From Streptomyces triculaminicus (GTDB taxonomy: Bacteria; Actinomycetota; Actinomycetes; Streptomycetales; Streptomycetaceae), in assembly GCF_017349075.1 (NCBI RefSeq), contig NZ_JAFMOF010000010.1, positions 1 to 32,910 on the forward strand: DNA of 32,910 nt. The letters are read 5' to 3'. The position numbers and the translations under genes were made by a program. The notes under the pieces are model-generated. The model had not been told where the DNA came from. It worked only from the letters and a program-made list of their open reading frames with translations, and did not search any database. Position 1 is the stretch's first letter, and each line of letters begins with the position of its first letter. This document shows, piece by piece, positions 16,729 through 25,331 of the stretch.

Positions 16729-17988
16729 TCACTGGTCCCGGTTCACCGGTTCACCCTTCTGGCGGTGCCGCCAGACGTCGTACAGCGGCCAGTAGTACGG
16801 CGACGTCTGGTCGACGGTGTCGGCGAGGGCGTTCAGCAGTGCGTCACCGCGGTGGTCGTCGCGCAGAGCCAGTTGCACCGCGGCGGTGACCCGTACGGCC
16901 TCCTCGGGGTCGGAGAGGCGGGCGGCCAGGGCGTCGCAGGGGGCGGGGTCGTCGGCCCGGGCCCGGAGGAGGGCCCGGCAGGCGACTTCCCGGACCCGGG
17001 CGTCCGCGTCCCGGGTGCACGCCAGGACGGCGGCCAGGGCGTCGGCGCTCGCCTGCTGGACCTGCCAGTGCAGGCCGCCGACCGCCCAGGACCGGACCTG
17101 GGCGTCGGGGTATCGGGTGAGGGCGTGCAGCGGCTTCTCGGCGCGGGGGTCCAAGGCGTCGGTCAGTCCGGCGGCCAGGGGCCGCATCACGCGGGGGTCC
17201 TCCTCCTGCTCCACCCAGGGGAGGAAGAGGTCGACGAGCGGGGTGTCGAAGGGGGCCTCCTCGTCCTCGCCGCTTTCGTCGTAGAGGTTGATGCAGCGCA
17301 GCACATCCGCACCGAAGTAGCGCGCCAGCGGGTCGGGGTCGTGGCGAAGAGCGGTTGCGGCGTCCCAGACGGGCGGTAGTGCCGGGCCCTTGCGTGCGGC
17401 GGCCGCGACGACGGCCGCTCCCCACACCGGGTGGTCGACCTCGGGCTCGGCCATGGCCCGGTCCAGCAGTTCGGCGAAGGGCGTGACGATTCCGCAGCAC
17501 CGTTCCAGGTGGGTGAGGATCGCGGTGTGGCCGTCGCGGACGGTCTGCTCGCCGATCACCAGCTCGCGGCAGATCTCGTCGTTGCCGTCGCGCACGGTCC
17601 GCCGGTAGACCCCCGCTCCGGTGCCGGTGGTGTGCCAGTGGCGGGCCAGTGCGAGGGCGTCGCGACCCTCGCGGTCCGTGACCTTGGGGTCGGCCCCGGC
17701 GAAGTGCAGGGCGGTGGCGATGTCGTGGGCACCGCGATCGACGGCGCGCAGCAGGGGCGTGCGGCCGTCGGCGTCGACGCCGTCCAGGTCCATCGCGTCG
17801 AGATCGGCCAGCTTCAGCAGGGCATCGAGGACCCGGTGGTCGAGGGCATCCGCGGCCAGGCGCAGGGCGGCTGCGACGTGCGGGCCGCGCGCGTGAGTGG
17901 TGCCGTACTCCTCCTGGAGCAGGGCGGCCACTGCCTTGGTGTCACCGTTGCGGACGGCCGTCAGGAGCGGGTGTTCGGGGGAGGTCAT
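16729..17988 (-). CDS. Ankyrin-repeat / HEAT-repeat protein
   Basis: This protein of about 419 residues opens with ankyrin repeats (EHPLLTAVRNGDTKAVAALL; DGRTPLLRAVDRGAHDIATA, AGADPKVTDREGRDALALA). It closes with HEAT-like repeats (RYPDAQVRSWAVGGLHWQ; TRDADARVREVACRALLRA; DPEEAVRVTAAVQLAL). The middle has an acidic segment (DESGEDEEAPFDTP). No enzyme motif or signal peptide is seen. Such solenoids mediate protein contacts, and Streptomyces encodes several of unknown function. ATG 17988 was preferred over a GTG six bases upstream; neither has a strong ribosome site. It is followed on the same strand by about 400 bases of remnant sequence, so no operon partner is evident downstream. Confidence 0.85.
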   Translation of the reverse strand: MTSPEHPLLTAVRNGDTKAVAALLQEEYGTTHARGPHVAAALRLAADALDHRVLDALLKLADLDAMDLDGVDADGRTPLLRAVDRGAHDIATALHFAGADPKVTDREGRDALALARHWHTTGTGAGVYRRTVRDGNDEICRELVIGEQTVRDGHTAILTHLERCCGIVTPFAELLDRAMAEPEVDHPVWGAAVVAAAARKGPALPPVWDAATALRHDPDPLARYFGADVLRCINLYDESGEDEEAPFDTPLVDLFLPWVEQEEDPRVMRPLAAGLTDALDPRAEKPLHALTRYPDAQVRSWAVGGLHWQVQQASADALAAVLACTRDADARVREVACRALLRARADDPAPCDALAARLSDPEEAVRVTAAVQLALRDDHRGDALLNALADTVDQTSPYYWPLYDVWRHRQKGEPVNRDQ

Positions 17989-18084
17989 GCACACAGGGAG
18001 CGGAGGAGCCTTTCGGAGACGGGGAAGCTCATGAGCCCATCATCCCGTTTCCCTTCACCGGATCCCACTGGTTAAGCGACAAGC

Positions 18085-18753
18085 TCAGGTCCGCGGCGCG
18101 TCCCCGTCATGCGGGTCCAGGTGGCCTGCGGGGGAGGTGCGCAGACGGGAAAGCAACGCTCCGCCGTACGTGGCGGCCAACGGGGCGACGAACCACAGGA
18201 CGAAGGCGTCGGAGAACAGCCAGGCGACGCCGGCACTGAGGACGAACCAGAGGCCGACCGCCCAGGAGCTGCCAGCGTGCCGGTGGGTTTTTGCGGGGTC
18301 GCCGGTGACCAGGCCGGTGCTGCTGGCGATTTCCTTGATGACGGCCTCGCAGAAGACCATGGCCGCCATCGTGCCGGCGAACAGGGTCTGCGCCAGCGGA
18401 TTGCTGATCGATGCGCCGATGAGTGCTGTCGGGAAGGGAAGGAACGCGACCAGCAGCAGGAGCGGCGCGTGCCAGGCCGTGAAAGCCTTCGACAGCTCAC
18501 CGATCCGGTCCATCAGCTTGTGGTGGCGGCGCCACACCGACCAGAGAAGGATGAACGCGAGCGCGAACGCCAGGTAGGAGCCCCGCTGGTCCACCAGGAA
18601 GTTCCCCAGAGCATGAGCCGACGCCAGCTCCCTGTCGTTCGGGCGCTCCAGTTCGACAGCCAGCAACGTCATCGCGATCGCGAAGATCGCGTCCGTGAAA
18701 AAGGCCAGCCTCTCGGGCGAGAACCCTGGCTCCGGCCGAGCACGCCCGCTCAT
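18085..18753 (-). CDS. TMEM175-family (DUF1211) potassium-channel-like membrane protein
   Basis: This 222-residue membrane protein has the family signature near the N terminus, ERLAFFTDAIFAIAMTLLAV (residues about 14-33). It corresponds to the R-x3-FSD pore-helix motif of bacterial TMEM175 channels, here with F-T-D in place of F-S-D. Further hydrophobic segments follow (YLAFALAFILLWSVW, APLLLLVAFLPFPTALI, LFAGTMAAMVFC, GLWFVLSAGVAWLF, FVLWFVAPLAATYGG), giving about six membrane spans. Known bacterial members conduct K+. The ATG at 18753 has AGGGGG a few bases upstream. It lies upstream of the ankyrin/HEAT gene on the same strand with a gap of about 100 bases, so the two may be cotranscribed. 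Confidence 0.85.
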   Translation of the reverse strand: MSGRARPEPGFSPERLAFFTDAIFAIAMTLLAVELERPNDRELASAHALGNFLVDQRGSYLAFALAFILLWSVWRRHHKLMDRIGELSKAFTAWHAPLLLLVAFLPFPTALIGASISNPLAQTLFAGTMAAMVFCEAVIKEIASSTGLVTGDPAKTHRHAGSSWAVGLWFVLSAGVAWLFSDAFVLWFVAPLAATYGGALLSRLRTSPAGHLDPHDGDAPRT

Positions 18754-18969
18754 CCAAACCCCCTGAAAGAGTGACCCTGGTGTGCAAGGGACCGGCGATT
18801 GGCGGGAATGAGGCGGCCTTCCAGAGCTCTTCGGAAAGGTGATTCGCTCGTGCGCACGTGGTGCGTCCGCGTGTGAGGCTGCGCGGCCCGGCGGCCAATC
18901 CAGTCCATTCTTTCCGATGGTCCTGGCGACAACAACCCCGCCTTGGTTGCAGCTATCGTGCTTCGGCCG

Positions 18970-19240
18970 CCGCGCAGGCGGCAGTCGCGCAGGACCTTGT
19001 AGGTCTTCATCCTCGAGAAGGCGTGCTCAACATGGGCCCGTGCCCGCCGGTGGACCGTGTTGTCTGCTCCCCTTCCGGTGTGAGCGGTCGGTCCTTCCCC
19101 GGCCGGTGCGGGATGAGTGCGGGGGTTCCGCGGTAGCCGCCGTCGCCGAGGAGCGGTGCATTCTTCACGGCCTGGTCTCGCCGGATTCCCGGTAGGCGCG
19201 TGCGTCGTGACGGCTGCCGGGACGCGAACCCACAGCCCGT
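18970..19240 (-). pseudogene. IS5-family transposase C-terminal remnant (second copy type)
   Basis: The segment AVKNAPLLGDGGYRGTPALI and IPHRPGKDRPLTPEGEQ carries a catalytic Asp (GDGGY). Near 19070 the frame slips and continues RARAHVEHAFSRMKTYKVLR and DCRLRGG, the C-terminal end of a DDE_Tnp_4 transposase. It is related to but distinct from the remnant at 7437-8127. Both ends of the element are lost. Confidence 0.7.
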
Positions 19241-19318
19241 CGGAAGCACGCCCCGGGAGCCTGGGCCCCAGCCTGGGCCCCCGGAGCCACGACCACCGAA
19301 CGCCCGGGTCGAGTGCGG

Positions 19319-20051
19319 CTACGGCACGTCGCCGCGCAGATCGGCCTGGTAGCGGCCCGGGGTCTGACCGACGATACCGGTGAACGCCCCGATGAAGCCC
19401 GATGGGTTGGACCACCCGCACTCCATCGCGGTGTCGGTGACGGACCGGCCGTTGGTGAGGTGGACCAAGGCGTGGTGGATGCGCAGGACGGTGCGCCAGC
19501 GGTGGAAGCTCATGCCGAGGTCGGTGTGGAACAGACGGCTCAGGGTCCGCTCGCTCGCTCCCACCGTCCGCCCCAACGCGGCCAGGGTCGCGGTCCGGCC
19601 GGGATCGGCGTACAGGAGGGCGGTGACGGCTCGCAGCCGGTCGTCGCGCGGTTCGGGCAGGTGCAGGGACGGTTCGGGGGCCTCGGCGAGCTTGTCGACC
19701 ACCACCGTGAGCAGCCGCCGGTCGGCCCCGGGGCGGAACTCCGGTCGGTCGGTCAGCGCCAGGAGTGCCTCCCGCAGCAGCGGGCTCACCTCGAACACGC
19801 CGGGGTACGCGGCGAGTTCGTCGCACAGGTCGACGGGGATGTCGACCAGGCGGACGTCGGTTCGGCCGTGGAAGCGATGGGAGTGGTCGAATCCGGGCGG
19901 CGTCCAGGTCACCCGGTTCGCCGGGGCGCCCCAGGTCCCGCGTTCGGTCGTGGTGGTGAGGGCTCCGGCGGCGGCGTACACCAGCTGGCCGTGGGTGTGG
20001 GAGTGAGCGTCGAGGTGGTAGCCGTGCGGGATCCAGGCGGCACCACGACAT
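19319..20051 (-). CDS. AraC-family transcriptional regulator, probable 5' frameshift
   Basis: The protein has an N-terminal cupin-like sensor part (DAHSHTHGQLVYAAAGALT, PPGFDHSHRFHG) and a C-terminal AraC HTH pair (TLAALGRTVGASERTLSRLF; SVTDTAMECGWSNPSGFIGA), ending TPGRYQADLRGDVP. The best start is ATG 20051, which has GGAGAGGG just upstream. From it the frame must shift by one base before IPHGYHLDAH, because that frame itself carries TAA just upstream. The only in-frame alternative is GTG 19981, which would cut into the sensor domain and lacks a ribosome site. A single missing or extra base near 20020-20045 explains this. No target operon is adjacent; the nearest downstream sequence is an IS scrap. 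Confidence 0.7.
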
Positions 20052-20674
20052 TACCCTCTCCGCCGGTGGCATCAGGGGCGCTGGGGAGGGCGGGGGAGGG
20101 TTGGTGGTTTCCGGCATCGGCCGCCGGCGTCGAGGGTCCATGCCTGCTCCCAGGGCCGGTCGGCAGAGCCGCCGTCGGGACGGCCCTCGAATGCGGCGGG
20201 CTCGTCGAACGACCCGAGGAGTACACCGCAGCGGGTTCGATGTCCGGTGCGGGCGCCCCCGTACGACGGGTGTCAGGGGGGGCACTACGATTCGCTGCCC
20301 GGGCACCTGCCGCCATCACGTCTCTGGACACGGTCCAGTCCGAACACCGGCTTCGGTAACCGCCAAGACCGGCACCTTCGACCGCCACGCCGACGACCGG
20401 CGCCTACGCGCCGTCGTTGACAGGTCAAACGTTGCCCGGCAGCGTCACCGTCGAGCCGGACGACCGCGGGCTCGGGCGCTCGCGCGGCGGCCTGACCGCC
20501 AAGCGCAAGCGAAGTCCAGTCCAGGGGGCGCATGATCGTGGCCAGGTGGGCGAAGGGGTCCTGGCCAGCCGTTTGGAACCACTTGCCGATGCCGATGCCG
20601 ATGACCGTGACTGGGAGGACTTGCGCCCGCTCGGCACCGAGCGTCGCCTGTTCGGTTCAAGTAACCCTGTGGTT
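20052..20674. other. Intergenic scar region
   Basis: No complete gene is visible. It contains the IS5-type scrap at 20437-20508. It also contains a leftward open stretch around 20510-20660 that reads like protein (LPVTVIGIGIGKWFQTAGQ, then DPFAHLATIMRPLDWTSLAL) without a recognisable start or family. The part from 20060 to 20340 shows only GC-driven open frames. Confidence 0.35.
20437..20508 (+). pseudogene. IS5-family transposase scrap (third)
   Basis: VTVEPDDRGLGRSRGGLTAK matches the highly conserved 'EPDDHALGRSRGGLTTK' segment of another IS5-type transposase group common in Streptomyces. The upstream DDRRLRAVVD (near 20395) may belong to the same remnant in another frame. Nothing else of the element survives. 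Confidence 0.5.
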
Positions 20675-21496
20675 CTAGGCAACCCACGCGCTGGTCAGCG
20701 CCTGCACGGTCGAGCCGTCGAGGTCCTTGAGCTTCGTCCCGGCGAAGGCGCGCGCGGCGTCGGAGGTGAGCAGCCGGAAGGCGGGCTGCTCGGCTGCGAG
20801 GAGATCGACCATCCGCGCTGCCACGTCCTGTGGGGTCTGCGCGTCGGCGAAGGCGCCGCGGGTGCGGTCCAGGTAGGCGGACAGGGCCGGCGCGTACGGT
20901 CCGGCCTGCTCCAGTGCGTTGTCGGCGAGGCCCACGTTGCTGACGAACTCGCTGGCCACCGCACCCGGCTCGACCACGCTGATGGACACGCCGGCTGTGG
21001 CCGCGACCGGTGCAAGGGACTCCATGAAGCCCTCGACTGCGAACTTGGCGGCGCAGTAGGCCTCGTTGAAGGGCTGGCCGATCAAGCCGCCGACGCTGGT
21101 CACGGTCAGCACGCGGCCCTTGCTCGCCCGGAGCAGGGGCAGGGCGGCCTTCGTGACGTGCAACACGCCGAAGAAGTTGACCTCCATGACGGCGCGCACG
21201 TCCTCGACGCTCTCCTGTTCCAGGGTACCGACGTGGCCCGCGCCGGCGTTGTTGACCAGTGCGTCCAGGTGGTCGATGCCGGCCAGGCACGACTCGGCCG
21301 AGGCCGGGGCGGTCACGTCCAGGGCCCGGACGTCGACGGTGACTCCGGCTTCCTCCGCCGCCGCCAGCAGCGCGCCCGCCTTGGCGGTGTCGCGCATGGT
21401 GGCGATCACGCGCCAACCGCTTCGCGCGGCGGCGACGGCGGTGGCCAGGCCGATGCCGGAGGAGGTGCCGGTGATCAGAACGGTCTTGGTGCTCAT
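20675..21496 (-). CDS. Classical short-chain dehydrogenase/reductase
   Basis: This 273-residue NAD(P)-dependent oxidoreductase shows TGTSSGIG at residues 9-16, LDVT, NNAG, the serine region VLTVTSVGG, and the active-site Tyr/Lys in AYCAAKFAVEG. The length and the C-terminal extension after the core fit the 'classical' group of aldehyde/ketone reductases; the substrate is unknown. The ATG at 21496 has AGGGA about nine bases upstream and GAGG adjacent. It is divergent from a MarR gene across an AT-rich 100-base region with repeats, a common layout in which the MarR protein represses the SDR until an inducer binds. Confidence 0.9.
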   Translation of the reverse strand: MSTKTVLITGTSSGIGLATAVAAARSGWRVIATMRDTAKAGALLAAAEEAGVTVDVRALDVTAPASAESCLAGIDHLDALVNNAGAGHVGTLEQESVEDVRAVMEVNFFGVLHVTKAALPLLRASKGRVLTVTSVGGLIGQPFNEAYCAAKFAVEGFMESLAPVAATAGVSISVVEPGAVASEFVSNVGLADNALEQAGPYAPALSAYLDRTRGAFADAQTPQDVAARMVDLLAAEQPAFRLLTSDAARAFAGTKLKDLDGSTVQALTSAWVA

Positions 21497-21596
21497 CCTC
21501 AGCGATCCCTAATTTACCTATGAAGCATAACTAATATTGAACATAACTATGCCCTGCGATATTTCACCTTGTCAAGCACATTGGTATGCTGGCGCC
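21497..21596. promoter_or_regulatory. MarR/SDR divergent promoter region with repeats
   Basis: This is by far the most AT-rich stretch of the window. It contains the 8-mer CATAACTA twice (21526-21533 and 21542-21549, 16-base spacing) and an inverted pair GCATA (21525-21529) / TATGC (21548-21552) centred in the region. TATGCT at 21585-21590 lies seven bases before the MarR ATG and could be a -10 box giving a leaderless mRNA. The repeats are good candidates for MarR operators. Confidence 0.6.
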
Positions 21597-22016
21597 ATGT
21601 CCAACCCGCAGGATGAGCTCACCAGGGAGATCGTCGGCCTCTTCGCGGCCATCAACCGCCGCTACACCCAGGAGTCCGGGGCCGCCGCCGCGACCTTCGA
21701 TCTGACCCCGCTCCAGGCCAAGGCGCTGCTCGCCGCTGAAGAGCCGGTCCCGACGCGCCGCATCGCCGAGCGGTTGCACGCGGAGCCGTCCAACGTGACT
21801 GTGATCATCGACCGGCTGGAGTCCCGCGGCCTGGTCGAGCGCAGCCTCGACCCGGGCGACCGCCGCGTCAAGCGCGTCGCCGCCACCACGGCCGGCCGCA
21901 CTGTCACCGCCGACCTCCGCGCCCGCATGCCCTTCGCCGCAGAACCGCTGGCACCGCTCGCCACACAGCAGCGCGAGACCTTGCGCGAGCTGCTGCGACT
22001 GATCCTGGAGGCATGA
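21597..22016 (+). CDS. MarR-family transcriptional regulator
   Basis: This 139-residue winged-helix regulator reads DELTREIVGLFAAINRRYTQ (dimerisation helix), FDLTPLQAKALLAAEEPVPT, RRIAERLHAEPSNVTVIIDR (recognition helix) and SRGLVERSLDPGDRRVKRVA, the signature MarR wing with its D-x-R-D-R-R-type motif. The C-terminal helices complete the dimer interface. It binds DNA as a homodimer and is usually released by a phenolic or other small ligand. ATG 21597 lacks a clear ribosome site, consistent with a leaderless transcript from the TATGCT box. The divergent SDR is the likely target, with autoregulation. Confidence 0.9.
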   Translation: MSNPQDELTREIVGLFAAINRRYTQESGAAAATFDLTPLQAKALLAAEEPVPTRRIAERLHAEPSNVTVIIDRLESRGLVERSLDPGDRRVKRVAATTAGRTVTADLRARMPFAAEPLAPLATQQRETLRELLRLILEA

Positions 22017-22040
22017 CGGCAGCCGGCAGACCGTGCTCCG

Positions 22041-22548
22041 TCACTCGCAGGCCGGCGCGTCAACCACCGTGAGGTCCGGCGCCGACAAGCCGCCCGGCAG
22101 GCGCAGCGCGTGCGCGGAGCGGCTGCCGGGTTCGGCGGTGTAGAGGTAGAGGGCCTGGTCCGGGTCGTCGGGCAGGGTGAGGGACTCGTAGTCCAGCGCC
22201 GGTTCACCGACGAGCGGGTGGTGGTAGCGCTTGGTCCCGTGGGCGTATTCGAGGGCACATGCTCGGCCCATCACCGGCGGAAGTCCTCGTCGTGCACGGA
22301 CAGTTCGCCGATCATCTCGGTCAGACGGTGGTCGTGCGGGTGGCGTCCCGCGTAGAGCCGCAGGACCGCCACCGCGCCACGGGCCGCGGTCCGCCAGTCG
22401 GCGAGCAGATTGCGGGTGGCGGGGTCGAGGAAGATGAACCGGGCGAGGTTGCGGTCGCGGTGCGGCAGCGCGTCGAAGTCGGTGTACAAGGCCTTCGCGA
22501 GCGCGTTGGCGGCCAGCACGTCCAGCTGGTGCCCCATGATCATCGCGG
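22041..22548 (-). pseudogene. MmyB-like domain remnant of an XRE regulator
   Basis: Reading leftward from about 22548: LDVLAANALAKALYTDFDAL, PHRDRNLARFIFLDPATRNL and LTEMIGELSVHDEDFRR, then TGA at 22273-22271 where Trp is expected (FRRWWAEH in relatives). After a frame slip near 22255 it continues EYAHGTKRYHHPLVGEPALD and LYLYTAEPGSRSAHALRLP to the end at 22041. The N-terminal HTH is absent and the 5' end runs into the TetR gene. It is a paralogue-type relic of the regulator family also present at 9623-10550. Confidence 0.75.
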
Positions 22549-23163
22549 GGGGATACGGTCGCCCGTCCCGCCGGGGTGGTCTTCCCCTCGTGCCAGGGGG
22601 GTGGTGGCCCAGCCGTGTTCGAGGAGGGTGAACAAGTCGCGCATGGTTCGGGCCGGGTTTTCGCTTGCGCGGGCGATGCTGGGGGCTTCCAGGGCGAAGC
22701 GTGCCAGGCCGGTGACGGCGGGGTCTTCCGGGGCGAGTCCGGTGGCCTCGGCGAGGGTGGCGGCCAGTGTCTTCTCGTGGCGTGACCACATGCGCCGGGC
22801 GTAGTCCCGCAGCGCGGGGGTGGATTCGACGAGGACGAACACGGGGTCGTCGGTCGGCACGGCGGTCCGGGTGTGCACCATGTGGTCGCGCAGGGCGTGC
22901 AGCACGGGCTGACCGGGGGCTCGGTCGCGAACGGCGGCGACCAGGGCGCTCTCGATGTCGGCGTCCAGGTCGAAGACGAGGGCTTCCTTGCTGGGGAAGT
23001 GCTTGAAGAGCGTGCTCAGCGAGACGTCGGCCGCCTCCGCCACCTCGCGTACACCGACGTTGTCGAAGCCGCGCTCGGTGAACAGCCGCACTGCGGCATC
23101 CGTCAGCGCCTGCCTTGTCTGGGCCTTTTTGCGCTCGCGGCGTCCTGTCGTGGTCTCTGCCAT
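22540..23163 (-). CDS. TetR-family transcriptional regulator
   Basis: This 207-residue repressor reads RRERKKAQTRQALTDAAVRL, then FTERGFDNVGVREVAEAADV and SLSTLFKHFPSKEALVFD, a canonical TetR N-terminal HTH. An all-helical ligand domain follows. ATG 23163 is preceded by GAGGGG. The C-terminal few residues (GGTGDRIPPR) overlap the 5' edge of the MmyB remnant and may have been altered by that junction, but the length is normal. It is divergent from the TetX-like monooxygenase, with a candidate operator between them. It most likely represses that gene until the monooxygenase substrate, or a related compound, binds. Confidence 0.9.
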   Translation of the reverse strand: MAETTTGRRERKKAQTRQALTDAAVRLFTERGFDNVGVREVAEAADVSLSTLFKHFPSKEALVFDLDADIESALVAAVRDRAPGQPVLHALRDHMVHTRTAVPTDDPVFVLVESTPALRDYARRMWSRHEKTLAATLAEATGLAPEDPAVTGLARFALEAPSIARASENPARTMRDLFTLLEHGWATTPLARGEDHPGGTGDRIPPR

Positions 23164-23397
23164 GCCCCTCACCCTACCCGCTTCAGACGAGCCGATCGTA
23201 AAGGCGATCAACTATAAAGTCGGAGCGATTGCACTTTTGTAGCGGCTGTGATTCTGTGGCCGAGTACGCAAGACCTGCCCTCGCCTGCCGGAACCCAGGG
23301 GCCCACCCTCACGCCGGAACGATCCGACATGCCCGAAACAGGGCGTCACCACAAGGCGTCGGCACTCTCGCCAACCGTCGAACGGAGCATGACTCTC
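23164..23397. promoter_or_regulatory. TetR / flavin-monooxygenase divergent control region
   Basis: An inverted repeat GATCG(TAAAGG)CGATC lies at 23194-23209, about 30 bases upstream of the TetR start. Beside it, the AT-rich CTATAAAGT and ACTTTTGTAG form a looser inverted pair (about 23212-23241). On the leftward strand TATAGT (complement of 23211-23216) could be the TetR -10 box, so the repeat would overlap the promoter. GGAG at 23384-23387 serves the ATG at 23398. Confidence 0.55.
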
Positions 23398-24573
23398 ATG
23401 TCCACCACCCCTCGCATCGCGATCGTCGGCGCCGGCCTCGGCGGTCTCGTCTGCGCGCGCGTCCTGCAGCAGCACGGCGTGCCGGTCACGGTCTTCGAGC
23501 GTGAGAGCGACCCCCACTCCCGCGCGCAGGGCGGCACTCTCGACATCGACGCGGACACCGGCCAGGCGGCCCTGCACGCAGCCGGGCTGTTCGACCAGTT
23601 CCTTGCCCTGTCCCGGCCCGAAGGCCAGGAGTGGCGCCTGTACGACCGCCACGCGACCCTGATACGCCATGACCAGGCCGGCGAGGGCGATCTGAGCAGG
23701 CCCGAGATCGACCGCGGCCGGCTGCGCACCCTCCTGCTGGACTCCCTCGCCCCCGGCACGGTCCGCTGGGGCCACCCCGCAAGGGCCGTCACCCCGCTAC
23801 CCCACGGCACCGCCCGCCTGCACCACCACGACCGCGCCGCCGAGGACTTCGACCTGGTCATCGGCGCCGACGGCGCCTGGTCCCGGGTGCGCCCCGCGCT
23901 CTCCGACGCCCAACCCTCCTACGCCGGTGTCACGATGGTGGAAGCCCACTTCAACGACGTCGACCACCGTCACCCCGGCATCGCCCAGCTGGTCGGTCGC
24001 GGCACCATGTCGGCCAAGGCGGGCCGCCGCAGCCTGGTGATGCAGCGCAACAGCAACGGACACGTCCGCGCCTACATCACCTTCCGCGGCCCCCAGGACT
24101 GGCACACCGGTCTCGACCTCGCCGACACCGACTCCGTACGCGCACGCCTCCTCGCCCAGTACCAGGGCTGGCACGAGAGCCTGCTGGACATCCTGCGCGA
24201 CAACGAGGGCGGTTTCATCAACCGGCCCATGTTCGTCCTTCCCGTTCCCCATTCCTGGCAGCGCGTCCCCGGCATCACCCTGCTCGGCGACGCCGCCCAC
24301 CTGATGCCGCCCGCCGGCGTCGGCGCCAACCTCGCCCTGCTCGACGGCGCCGAACTCGCCCGAGCCGTCATCGACCACCCCACCATCGACGAGGCCCTCG
24401 ACGCCTACGAAAGCGTCATGCTGCCCCGCGCCATCGACAACGCGAAGACCGCCCTGCACATGCTCAACACCCTCATGCCCGACACCGACTCCGACTCCGA
24501 CGACGCCGCCTTCCCCGATTCCATCTGGCCGGCCAACACCCTCCCTGACTCGCACCCCGCTCACACCAGCTGA
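23398..24573 (+). CDS. TetX-like FAD-dependent monooxygenase
   Basis: This 391-residue flavoprotein has the Rossmann motif VGAGLGG (residues 9-15), the substrate-edge segment AQGGTLDIDADTGQAALHAA, RPEIDRGRLRTLLLDSL, and the second FAD motif LLGDAAHLMPPAGVGANLAL near residue 297. The order and spacing of GGTLD, PEIxRxxLRxxLLxSL and GDAAHLMPP closely parallel TetX tetracycline-destructases (388 residues), so an aromatic-polyketide or antibiotic hydroxylase role is likely. Many Streptomyces members act on other substrates. ATG 23398 was chosen because GGAG lies ten bases upstream; ATG 23389 is too close to it. The divergent TetR gene fits inducible expression. Confidence 0.88.
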   Translation: MSTTPRIAIVGAGLGGLVCARVLQQHGVPVTVFERESDPHSRAQGGTLDIDADTGQAALHAAGLFDQFLALSRPEGQEWRLYDRHATLIRHDQAGEGDLSRPEIDRGRLRTLLLDSLAPGTVRWGHPARAVTPLPHGTARLHHHDRAAEDFDLVIGADGAWSRVRPALSDAQPSYAGVTMVEAHFNDVDHRHPGIAQLVGRGTMSAKAGRRSLVMQRNSNGHVRAYITFRGPQDWHTGLDLADTDSVRARLLAQYQGWHESLLDILRDNEGGFINRPMFVLPVPHSWQRVPGITLLGDAAHLMPPAGVGANLALLDGAELARAVIDHPTIDEALDAYESVMLPRAIDNAKTALHMLNTLMPDTDSDSDDAAFPDSIWPANTLPDSHPAHTS

Positions 24574-24892
24574 GCCCGGTCAGCAACGCACCGCCCAGGT
24601 CGCCGCCAACGGGAGACAGCGTCACCCTGCCGACCACCAGGCCGTGGCTGTCGATCGCCGGGGCGCCACGACAGGCCCTCACGCTGCTCATTCCGGTCCG
24701 AGGTCGGCGAGGGCCTTCTTCTCGGGGCGGTGAATCCGGCCGCCGGCGGCCGGGGCGTCCCCAGACCGCTCTGAGCAGTCGGCGGGTACGGTGGTGACGT
24801 CGACTCGGTGTGTTGATCGCGTGCCGCGCGGATCGATGCCTCCAACGCAAGGCATTGACGCCTCCGGTGAGGGTGCGGCGGTCCTCGTATGA
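24574..24892. other. Intergenic region
   Basis: About 320 bases follow the monooxygenase. No ribosome site, domain pattern or structural RNA is recognised. The leftward frame ending HRPEKKALADLGPE is open but has no visible family. Confidence 0.3.
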
Positions 24893-25162
24893 GGATCACC
24901 GCTGGGCGCTGTCCGTTTCTTTGCCGCCGAGCCGCCGAAGCCGGGCGAGCCGGGGCTGCGCCGGCCCGGCGACCCGACGAACCAGACCGTGAAGGCGATG
25001 AATGAGGGCCTGCGTTCCTTCGCCCCGGGCGTGCAGCTGGCGATCCGGAACACTTCCGCTCACGGCGCTGGCCCGATGGCCGCACAGGATGCCCTGGAGC
25101 AGCTGGGCGCCCTCAGTCTCCCGGCCCGCTGGATCGATGACTGCGAAGACGCTGCAGCGTAA
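24893..25162 (+). pseudogene. TIGR02391 (Ymh)-like C-terminal remnant
   Basis: Downstream of an in-frame TGA at 24890, the frame reads GAVRFFAAEPPKPGEPGLRR, then NEGLRSFAPGVQLAIRNTSA and AAQDALEQLGALSLPARWID to TAA 25160-25162. The pattern 'Gl..fa.G...aIRN..aH...(d)..eAle.L...sl..r..d' matches the C-terminal half of the TIGR02391/Hypoth_Ymh family, which is often found in mobile or defence regions. The N-terminal part is not recognisable upstream. The function of the family is not established. Confidence 0.5.
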
Positions 25163-25331
25163 CTTGCCCACGCTGCCCTCTGTCTTGTCGGCGACCTCAA
25201 GCGGTGGATGGGCCCGTAACCGGCCGCGCGCCGCAGTCGGTACCACCGACCTGAGCTGACTGCGGGCCCGGGCGCCAGGGCCCCGGGGGACGCGCCCACC
25301 AAATGCCCGGAGCCCGACTGTCGAAGGCGCC

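Noticed and set aside
18750..20306. A 518-residue leftward open frame
   Set aside because: It is Arg/Pro-rich shadow of the AraC gene in another frame; only its IS5-like segment near 19.0 kb carries a recognisable pattern.
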